From Ferrovaceae bacterium (lineage in GTDB: Bacteria; Pseudomonadota; Gammaproteobacteria; Burkholderiales; Ferrovaceae): 5,861 bases of DNA. Positions 1 through 5,307 of this stretch are shown one piece after another. The stretch's first letter is position 1. Each line of letters opens with the position of its first letter. The notes below the pieces were generated by a model, which saw only the letters and a list, made by a program, of their open reading frames with translations, did not search any database and was not told the origin of the DNA. The DNA is taken from the NCBI GenBank assembly GCA_027457225.1, contig DAIDTL010000072.1, positions 1 to 5,861 on the forward strand, read 5' to 3'. Both the position numbers and the translations under genes were made by a program.

Positions 1-1029
1 CGTCTGGTCAAGGCGATTGCCGATCAGGCCGCCCTGCTGATCCATACTTCAAACATCTATCGCATCCCGCATCAGGAGCAGTTGGCAGACCGCCTCTGTA
101 ATTTGTCGGGAATGGCGCAGGCATTTTTTTGCAGCTCCGGCGCTGAAGCCAATGAGGCCGCCATCAAACTGGCGCGTCTGTATGGCCATCAACGGGGCGT
201 GGACATCCCGAACATCATCGTCATGGAAAAGGCCTGGCATGGCCGCACAATCGCCACCTTGTCGGCGACCGGGAGTCGAAAGGCCCAGGCGGGTTTCGAG
301 CCGCTGGTGGCCGGTTTTGTCCGGGTGCCCTACAACGATCTGAATGCAGTGCGTGCGGTCGCCGAACACAATCGCAACATTGTCGCCGTCCTGCTGGAAC
401 CCATTCAAGGCGAGGGCGGGATCAATGTGGCTGATATTGCCTACCAGCAGGGCCTGCATACCTTGTGTCGTGAGCGGGGGTGGTTGTACATGGTGGATGA
501 GGTTCAATCGGGGATTGGCCGGACCGGACGCTGGTTTGCCTTTGAACATGCCGGAGTCAAACCCGACGTGATGGCCCTGGCCAAGGGACTGGGTTCCGGC
601 GTACCGATAGGCGCTTGCCTGGCCGATGGGGCTGCGGTGGACATATTCAAACCCGGCAACCACGGCACGACTTTTGGTGGGGGTCCGCTGGTTTGTGTGG
701 CGGCGCTGACAACGCTGAAAATTATGGAAGACCAGGGTTTGCTGGCGAATGCCGCGCGTCAGGGGGCACGCCTGAAGGGCGGGTTCAAGGCAGCTCTGAA
801 CGGGGTTCAGGGGGTTGTGGAGATTCGCGGGCAAGGATTGATGCTGGGCATCGAGCTTGATCGGCCTTGCGGGGATATTGTGAAGCAGGCCCTGGAAGCA
901 GGGCTGTTGGTGAACGTGACTTCCGACAATGTGGTGCGCCTGTTGCCGCCGCTCATCCTGGACGAAGCGCAGGCCGACAAGATCATTTCAATTTTGGCCC
1001 CCCTGATCAAACGTTTTCTGGGTGCTTGA
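1..1029 (+). CDS. argD: Acetylornithine aminotransferase, 5'-truncated by the window edge
   Basis: This is a PLP-dependent class III aminotransferase that converts N-acetylglutamate semialdehyde and glutamate to N-acetylornithine and 2-oxoglutarate in the cytoplasm. The frame is open from base 1, and 342 codons are present. Family members are usually about 390-400 residues, so some 50 N-terminal residues lie outside the window; the TTG at 82 is internal, not a start. Visible marks are the cofactor-phosphate loop FFCSSGAEANEAAIKLAR (from about codon 42), the VDEVQSGIGRTGRW segment whose Asp (codon 166) contacts the PLP ring nitrogen, the Schiff-base lysine in ALAKGLGSGVPIGA (codon 195), and HGTTFGGGPLVC near codon 221. 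All key residues seen are intact. The enzymes of this family often also act on succinyldiaminopimelate, so a role in lysine synthesis is possible. The argF and argG genes directly downstream support the arginine assignment over other class III aminotransferases. Confidence 0.95.
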   Translation, partial: RLVKAIADQAALLIHTSNIYRIPHQEQLADRLCNLSGMAQAFFCSSGAEANEAAIKLARLYGHQRGVDIPNIIVMEKAWHGRTIATLSATGSRKAQAGFEPLVAGFVRVPYNDLNAVRAVAEHNRNIVAVLLEPIQGEGGINVADIAYQQGLHTLCRERGWLYMVDEVQSGIGRTGRWFAFEHAGVKPDVMALAKGLGSGVPIGACLADGAAVDIFKPGNHGTTFGGGPLVCVAALTTLKIMEDQGLLANAARQGARLKGGFKAALNGVQGVVEIRGQGLMLGIELDRPCGDIVKQALEAGLLVNVTSDNVVRLLPPLILDEAQADKIISILAPLIKRFLGA

Positions 1030-1031
1030 TC

Positions 1032-1949
1032 GTGAAACATTTCCTTCAGTTCAAAGATTTCACGCGTGAAGAATTCGAATATCTGTTCGAACGCACCGCT
1101 CATATCAAGGCCATGTTCAAGGCCTACACCATCTACCATCCCCTCAAGGATCGTATGATGGCCATGGTGTTTGAAAAGCAGAGCACGCGAACCCGGGTAT
1201 CTTTCGAAGCTGGCATCCATCAGTTGGGTGGATCCTCGATCAATCTCACCACGGGCGAGACGCAGCTCGGGCGGGGCGAGCCCATTGAGGACGTGGCACG
1301 GGTCATATCCCGGATGGTCGATCTGGTCATGATTCGCACTTTTGATCAGTCAATCATTGAACGGTTCGCAGCATTTTCCCGGGTTCCGGTGATCAACGGG
1401 CTGACCAATCAGTACCATCCCTGCCAGATCCTGGCCGACATATTCACCTATATCGAACATCGCGGATCCATCACCGGCAGGACGGTGGCCTGGGTCGGGG
1501 ATGGAAACAATATGTGCAGTACCTGGCTGCAGGCTGCTGCCATATTCGACTTCCAGTTGCACGTGGCCTCACCTGAAGGGTATGACATCAATACCGGGTT
1601 GATCACGTCCGAAGAGGTGCCCCACTTCACCACCTTTGCCGATCCCATGGAAGCCGTGCGCGACGCCGATCTCGTGACCACGGACGTTTGGACCAGCATG
1701 GGATTTGAATCTGAAACTGACGAACGCAAGCGGGATTTTGTCGATTTTCAGGTGGATCCCGAGATGATGGCGGCTGCCCGCCAAAACGCCCTGTTCATGC
1801 ATTGTCTTCCGGCACATCGCGGCGAGGAAGTCTCGGCTGAGGTGCTGGAGGGTTCCCAAAGTGTTGTCTGGGATGAGGCTGAAAACCGGCTGCATACCCA
1901 GAAAGCCCTGATGGAATATCTGATACTGGGCCGTGTGGCTCATCACTAA
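1032..1949 (+). CDS. argF: Ornithine carbamoyltransferase
   Basis: ArgF makes citrulline from ornithine and carbamoyl phosphate in the cytoplasm. The 305-residue product has the usual length. The N-terminal carbamoyl-phosphate domain carries STRTR (51-55), which binds the phosphate, and YHPCQ (128-132). The C-terminal ornithine domain carries VGDGNN (155-160), DVWTSMG (218-224) and the HCLP loop (257-260) with the catalytic cysteine. The SMG and HCLP signatures separate it from aspartate carbamoyltransferase. I chose the GTG at 1032 because it gives the typical N-terminus (MKHFLQFKDFT) and lies 2 bases after the argD stop. The in-frame TTG at 1026 is a less likely alternative. Only a weak GGG-type ribosome site lies upstream, inside the end of argD, which suggests that translation is coupled to argD. 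Upstream in-frame codons back to 867 belong to the argD overlap and do not resemble the family. Confidence 0.96.
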   Translation: MKHFLQFKDFTREEFEYLFERTAHIKAMFKAYTIYHPLKDRMMAMVFEKQSTRTRVSFEAGIHQLGGSSINLTTGETQLGRGEPIEDVARVISRMVDLVMIRTFDQSIIERFAAFSRVPVINGLTNQYHPCQILADIFTYIEHRGSITGRTVAWVGDGNNMCSTWLQAAAIFDFQLHVASPEGYDINTGLITSEEVPHFTTFADPMEAVRDADLVTTDVWTSMGFESETDERKRDFVDFQVDPEMMAAARQNALFMHCLPAHRGEEVSAEVLEGSQSVVWDEAENRLHTQKALMEYLILGRVAHH

Positions 1950-1963
1950 GGATGGAAAGATTC

Positions 1964-3181
1964 ATGAGTGACATCAAAAAAGTGGTGCTGGCTTATTCCG
2001 TGGGACTGGATACCTCCGTCATCCTCAAATGGTTGCAGGATACCTACCAATGCGAAATCGTGACCTTTACGGCAGATATCGGTCAGGGAGAGGAGCTTGA
2101 ACCGGCACGGAGCAAGGCGGAGAAATTAGGCATCCGGCAGATATACATCGATGACCTGCGCGAAGAATTTGTGCGTGATTTCGTATTTCCCATGTTCCGC
2201 GCCAACGCGATCTATGAAGGCGAATATCTTTTGGGCACCAGCATTGCCCGCCCCCTGATTGCCAAGCGCCAGATCGAAATTGCCCGTGAAACCGGTGCTG
2301 ATGCGGTGTCTCATGGAGCGACCGGAAAAGGGAATGACCAGGTTCGCTTCGAGTTGGGATACTACGCTTTGGAGCCGGGCATCAAGGTGATCGCCCCCTG
2401 GCGCGAATGGGATCTTACTTCGCGCGAAAAATTATTGGCCTATGCCGAAGCGCATGGCATTCCCGTGGAGATGAAACACAAGACGGGAGGCAGTCCCTAC
2501 AGTATGGATGCCAACCTGCTCCACATTTCTTACGAGGGCAAGGTGCTGGAAGATCCCGCGCGTGAACCCGAAGAAGACATGTGGCGCTGGTCCGTGTCTC
2601 CAGAGGCGGCTCCGGACCAGCCTGAGGTTCTCGATCTGGAATTCAGGCGCGGCGACGTGGTCGCACTCAATGGAAAACCCATGACACCTGCCCAGGTGCT
2701 GACTGAGCTTAACCGGTTGGGGGGCAGGCATGGCGTGGGTCGTCTTGATCTGGTGGAAAACCGCTATGTCGGGATGAAATCGCGCGGATGCTATGAAACT
2801 CCAGGCGGGACCATTCTGCTCAAGGCACATCGCGCCATTGAATCCATCACCCTGGATCGCGAGGTTGCCCATCTCAAGGATGATTTGATGCCGCGCTATG
2901 CGTCACTGATTTATAACGGCTACTGGTGGAGTCCGGAACGACGCGCACTGCAAACTTTGATCGACAACACTCAGGTGTATGTCAATGGATGGGTGCGCGT
3001 CAAACTTTACAAAGGCAATGTCCTGGTGGTCGGGCGTGATTCCAAATCAGACTCGCTGTTCGACGCCAACATCTCAACCTTTGAGGACGACGGCGGGGCC
3101 TATCAACAATCGGATGCGGCTGGCTTCATTCGCCTTAATGCGTTGCGGATGCGCATTGCGGCACGTTTGCGGCCCAACTGA
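1964..3181 (+). CDS. argG: Argininosuccinate synthase with an altered ATP-binding loop (SVGLDTS)
   Basis: ArgG condenses citrulline and aspartate at the cost of ATP (to AMP and PPi), giving argininosuccinate. From the ATG at 1964 it has 405 residues, which fits the family. In order, it shows the N-terminal PP-loop at 12-18, TADIGQG (36-42), YLLGTSIARP (88-97), HGATGKGNDQVRFE (117-130), SMDANLLHISYEG (180-192), and GRLDLVENRYVGMKSRG followed by YETPGGT in the synthetase domain. The PP-loop, normally SGGLDTS, reads SVGLDTS: residue 13 is Val, encoded by GTG at 2000-2002. All other motifs look normal, so the gene appears to be under selection. I prefer 1964 to the ATG at 1952 (four extra residues, MERF) because GGAAAG lies just before 1964, while nothing suitable precedes 1952. 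The gene lies 14 bases after argF and 15 before yajQ, probably in one transcript. Confidence 0.96.
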   Translation: MSDIKKVVLAYSVGLDTSVILKWLQDTYQCEIVTFTADIGQGEELEPARSKAEKLGIRQIYIDDLREEFVRDFVFPMFRANAIYEGEYLLGTSIARPLIAKRQIEIARETGADAVSHGATGKGNDQVRFELGYYALEPGIKVIAPWREWDLTSREKLLAYAEAHGIPVEMKHKTGGSPYSMDANLLHISYEGKVLEDPAREPEEDMWRWSVSPEAAPDQPEVLDLEFRRGDVVALNGKPMTPAQVLTELNRLGGRHGVGRLDLVENRYVGMKSRGCYETPGGTILLKAHRAIESITLDREVAHLKDDLMPRYASLIYNGYWWSPERRALQTLIDNTQVYVNGWVRVKLYKGNVLVVGRDSKSDSLFDANISTFEDDGGAYQQSDAAGFIRLNALRMRIAARLRPN

Positions 3182-3196
3182 TCGGAGAATTTCACC

Positions 3197-3682
3197 ATGC
3201 CTTCCTTTGACATTGTCTCGGAAGTGGACAAACAGGAAGTCCGGAATGCAGTCGAGCAGGTCAACCGCGAAGTCAGCACCCGCTTTGACTTCAAGGGATC
3301 GGATGCGCGCGTGGAACAGAACGACTATGTCCTGACCGTGTATGCCGATGATTCGTTCAAGCTGGATCAGGTCAAGGAAATTCTCAATCTCAAACTGGTC
3401 AAACGGGGGATCGATATACGTGCCCTGGAGTACAAGGCAGAGGAAACCATCGGAAGCAACAAGGTCAAGCAGATCGTGACGGTCAAGGTGGGCGTTGAAA
3501 CCGAATTGGCCAAAAAAATCGTCAAGCTGCTCAAGGACAGCAAACTCAAGGTGCAGGGGAGTATTCAAGGCACTGCCGTCCGGGTCAGCGGCGCCAAACG
3601 CGACAATCTCCAGGAAGCCATCGCCCTGGTCAAATCCGCCGATCTGGGATTGCCGCTTCAGTTCAACAATTTTCGCGACTAA
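3197..3682 (+). CDS. yajQ: YajQ-family nucleotide-binding protein (cyclic di-GMP effector family)
   Basis: The product is a complete 161-residue member of the YajQ family (UPF0234), which usually runs 160-163 residues. It has the canonical N-terminus MPSFDIVSEVD, the STRFDFKGS segment (27-35), a GIDIRALEYK-like stretch in the middle and a family-typical C-terminus ending LQFNNFRD. The fold known for the family is two ferredoxin-like domains. Members in Xanthomonas and Pseudomonas have been reported to bind cyclic di-GMP and influence transcription of virulence genes. Other work reports nucleic-acid or nucleotide binding, so the job in this organism is not settled. A good ribosome site, CGGAGA at 3183-3188, lies 8 bases before the ATG. 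The gene follows argG by 15 bases and is probably the last of the arg unit, although no functional link to arginine synthesis is evident. Its stop codon overlaps that of the convergent rsmI. Confidence 0.94.
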   Translation: MPSFDIVSEVDKQEVRNAVEQVNREVSTRFDFKGSDARVEQNDYVLTVYADDSFKLDQVKEILNLKLVKRGIDIRALEYKAEETIGSNKVKQIVTVKVGVETELAKKIVKLLKDSKLKVQGSIQGTAVRVSGAKRDNLQEAIALVKSADLGLPLQFNNFRD

Positions 3683-4524
3683 CCTTGCGTCAGCTTCAAC
3701 GCCCGTTCATACAGTAACTTCCGTCCCGCGCCGGTGGCCTGCGTGGCAATCCGGACAGCATCTCCCAGGGACAGCTTTTCCAGCAATGCCAGTAACAGTG
3801 CATCGTGCCGGGCCGGGTCGGTTTCGGCCGGCTGCGTTGCCCCTTCCACGGCCAGAACGAATTCACCTCGCTGATGGTTGGGATCGGCATCGACCCAGAG
3901 CAACGCCTCAGCCAGAGTCGTCCGATGGACGGTTTCAAACAGTTTGGTCAACTCACGCCCGATTACTACGCGACGCTCACCCCCCAACACCTGGGCCAGT
4001 GCGGCCAGACAGTCCTGAATGCGATGTGGCGCCTCATACAATACCAGGGTCGCCTGCAATCCCTTGAGCGCCTCCAACGCGCGTGAGCGTGCCCCAGCCT
4101 TGATCGGCAGGAAACCATAAAATAGGAACTGCCTTGCGCTGAACCCTGATACGGAAAGAAGGGCAGTAAGTGCGCTGGGGCCTGGCACAGGAACGACCCG
4201 AAGACCGTGCGTCAGGGCGCTATCCACCAGTATTGCACCAGGGTCGCTGATGGCCGGGGTTCCTGCATCAGAAATCAGCGCAACAGACAAACCGGATTCC
4301 ATTTTTTGGATCAATGAAGCGGTAATACTGCGCTCATTATGTTCGTGCAGTGGAACCAGGGGTGTGTGAATGCCGTAATGGTGCATCAATGGGCCGGAAT
4401 TCCGTGTGTCCTCGGCAGCAATCACGTCCACTTTACGCAAAGTTTCAAGGGCACGAGCCGAGATATCTTCGCGATGGCCGATGGGTGTTGCTACGACGAA
4501 CAAAGTACCGGACGACTGTGCCAT
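3679..4524 (-). CDS. rsmI: 16S rRNA (cytidine(1402)-2'-O)-methyltransferase
   Basis: RsmI uses S-adenosylmethionine to methylate the 2'-O of C1402 in the decoding centre of 16S rRNA. The 281-residue product has the usual length and the tetrapyrrole-methylase fold motifs: VVATPIG (10-16), AEDTRNS (37-43), SDAGTPAISDPG (85-96), VPGPSA (113-118), LYEAPHR (162-168), GRELTK (189-194) and GEFVLAVEG (220-228). I chose the ATG at 4524 because GAGGG (4533-4537 on this strand) sits 8 bases upstream and the product then begins just before the family's first beta strand. An open frame extends to 4581 but its residues do not look conserved; an ATG at 4539 would add five residues. The first motif reads TPIGHREDI where most relatives have TPIGN followed by Leu. 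It converges on yajQ with overlapping stops and diverges from gmhA. Confidence 0.95.
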   Translation of the reverse strand: MAQSSGTLFVVATPIGHREDISARALETLRKVDVIAAEDTRNSGPLMHHYGIHTPLVPLHEHNERSITASLIQKMESGLSVALISDAGTPAISDPGAILVDSALTHGLRVVPVPGPSALTALLSVSGFSARQFLFYGFLPIKAGARSRALEALKGLQATLVLYEAPHRIQDCLAALAQVLGGERRVVIGRELTKLFETVHRTTLAEALLWVDADPNHQRGEFVLAVEGATQPAETDPARHDALLLALLEKLSLGDAVRIATQATGAGRKLLYERALKLTQG

Positions 4525-4532
4525 GGACAAAA

Positions 4533-4544
4533 CCCTCATGAGGG
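4533..4544. repeat. Perfect 12-bp palindrome CCCTCATGAGGG over the rsmI ribosome binding site
   Basis: The sequence CCCTCATGAGGG is its own reverse complement. On the minus strand its right half supplies the GAGGG that serves as the likely Shine-Dalgarno element of rsmI, 8 bases before the ATG at 4524. In RNA it could form only a short 4-bp stem. It might instead be a protein-binding site, or chance; the sequence alone cannot decide. Confidence 0.5.
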
Positions 4545-4552
4545 AAGACTGC

Positions 4553-4581
4553 ATTCTCAACCGTGAGCGTACCGGAAGCAA
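4553..4581 (-). promoter_or_regulatory. Weak candidate sigma-70 promoter for rsmI
   Basis: On the minus strand TTGCTT (4576-4581) and GAGAAT (4553-4558) are separated by exactly 17 bases. Transcription would begin near 4546, giving a leader of about 22 bases that includes the GAGGG ribosome site of rsmI. The -35 box matches only 3 of 6 consensus bases and the -10 box 4 of 6, so this is a tentative call made on spacing and position. Confidence 0.25.
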
Positions 4582-4694
4582 GACGGCAACTCGGATGGGA
4601 TGCGGCCCGAGCCTGTCTCATGTGTCGGTCCGAAGGGTTACGTTGGTGCAAGGATGGTCTCTGGTGGTAAGGTGATTTCCCCAAAATCGACAGC

Positions 4695-4714
4695 ATTGTC
4701 ATACAATACCGGCC
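4695..4714 (+). promoter_or_regulatory. Candidate -10 box and inverted repeat immediately upstream of gmhA
   Basis: TACAAT at 4702-4707 matches the sigma-70 -10 consensus at 5 of 6 positions. Standard spacing from it would put the transcription start at 4714-4715, that is, at the ATG of gmhA. No convincing -35 box lies 16-18 bases upstream. The box overlaps a perfect inverted repeat, ATTGT-CAT-ACAAT (4695-4707), which could be an operator. No Shine-Dalgarno sequence lies between the box and the ATG, consistent with a leaderless message, but the evidence is only positional. Confidence 0.35.
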
Positions 4715-5305
4715 ATGGACCTTATTACCCGTATTACTGGGCACTTCAACGACAGTGCCAATCTCAAGCTGGCTGTTGCTCACGAACTGGCTGCCCCGAT
4801 CGCGATGGCAGCTGAAAGAATGGTGCAATGCCTGCTTTCCGAAGGGAAAATCCTGGCTTGTGGCAATGGCGGTTCAGCGGCTGATGCACAACATTTTTCT
4901 GCTGAGTTGCTTAATCGATTTGAAGTGGAACGACCTCCGCTGGCAGCCATCGCTCTGACCACGGATTCGTCCACCCTCACATCCATCGCCAACGACTATC
5001 ATTACAACGACGTGTTTTCCAAACAGGTCCGTGCATTGGGTCAGGGTCGAGACGTGTTGCTGGCCATATCCACCAGCGGCAACTCACCCAACGTCATCGA
5101 GGCTATCAAGGCCGCCCACGAGCGTGAAATGGCAGTGGTGGCCCTGACAGGCAAAGGAGGGGGGGCAATGGCCGAATTGCTGGATGGTAATGATGTTCAT
5201 ATCAGCGTTAATGCCAGGAGCACCGCCCGTATTCAGGAAGTACATATTCTGGCGTTGCATTGTCTTTGTGATGCAATTGATTGCGTTTTACTGGGAGTGG
5301 AATGA
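4715..5305 (+). CDS. gmhA: Phosphoheptose isomerase / DiaA-like SIS-domain protein
   Basis: The product is a 196-residue single SIS-domain protein. GmhA converts sedoheptulose 7-phosphate to D-glycero-D-manno-heptose 7-phosphate, the first step towards the ADP-heptose used in the lipopolysaccharide inner core. The related DiaA of E. coli instead binds DnaA and stimulates replication initiation. Visible marks are ACGNGGSAADAQHF (48-61), AIANDY-like IANDY (91-95), AISTSGNS (117-124) and STARIQEVHILALH (169-182). Overall sequence and the rsmI-side and dolP-side neighbours resemble DiaA, but His60, Glu64, Gln174 and His182 sit where E. coli GmhA has its metal-binding and catalytic residues, and where DiaA has Ser and Asn in place of the Glu and the last His. 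I therefore favour an active isomerase, as in Neisseria GmhA. The ATG at 4715 is forced by an upstream in-frame stop; no ribosome site is visible. The stop overlaps a possible dolP start. Confidence 0.88.
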   Translation: MDLITRITGHFNDSANLKLAVAHELAAPIAMAAERMVQCLLSEGKILACGNGGSAADAQHFSAELLNRFEVERPPLAAIALTTDSSTLTSIANDYHYNDVFSKQVRALGQGRDVLLAISTSGNSPNVIEAIKAAHEREMAVVALTGKGGGAMAELLDGNDVHISVNARSTARIQEVHILALHCLCDAIDCVLLGVE

Positions 5306-5307
5306 GC

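Larger units (their letters stand above)
4525..4714. other. Divergent intergenic region between rsmI and gmhA; no yraN
   Basis: This 190-base stretch must hold the start signals for both divergent genes. I see no gene in it: the open frames crossing it on both strands run into rsmI or gmhA and resemble no known family. In many beta- and gammaproteobacteria yraN (about 120 codons) lies between rsmI and diaA/gmhA; here there is too little room for it and no fragment is recognisable. An in-frame stop at 4673-4675, with no ATG, GTG or TTG between it and 4715, rules out any upstream extension of gmhA. No similarity to RNase P RNA, which lies beside rsmI in some relatives, could be seen. Confidence 0.7.

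Noticed and set aside
124..130. Run of seven T in argD as a possible frameshift site
   Set aside because: The frame through it encodes the conserved FFCSSGAEANE motif without a break, so there is no sign of frameshifting.
49..834. Minus-strand open frame of 261 codons opposite argD
   Set aside because: It lies fully inside argD, whose protein motifs are unmistakable. The minus-strand translation resembles no family I know and is a side effect of GC-rich codon use.
3495..4067. Plus-strand open frame of 190 codons spanning the yajQ end and rsmI
   Set aside because: It is out of frame with yajQ and antisense to rsmI. Its Pro/Ser/Arg-rich composition is typical of a shadow frame.
4674..4688. 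Short inverted repeat GATTT-N5-AAATC upstream of gmhA
   Set aside because: A 5-bp AT-rich stem is too weak and too common to call a terminator or operator.
4545..4714. Possible RNase P RNA or other structured RNA beside rsmI
   Set aside because: RNase P RNA is roughly twice the length of the gap, and I could not find its conserved segments on either strand.
4600..4815. Plus-strand open frame of 71 codons across the intergenic gap
   Set aside because: It runs into gmhA in the wrong frame. It has no family resemblance, and the short proline/glycine-rich sequence looks random.
4445..4828. Minus-strand open frame of 127 codons spanning the rsmI-gmhA gap
   Set aside because: It overlaps the real starts of both rsmI and gmhA in other frames and does not resemble YraN or any other family.
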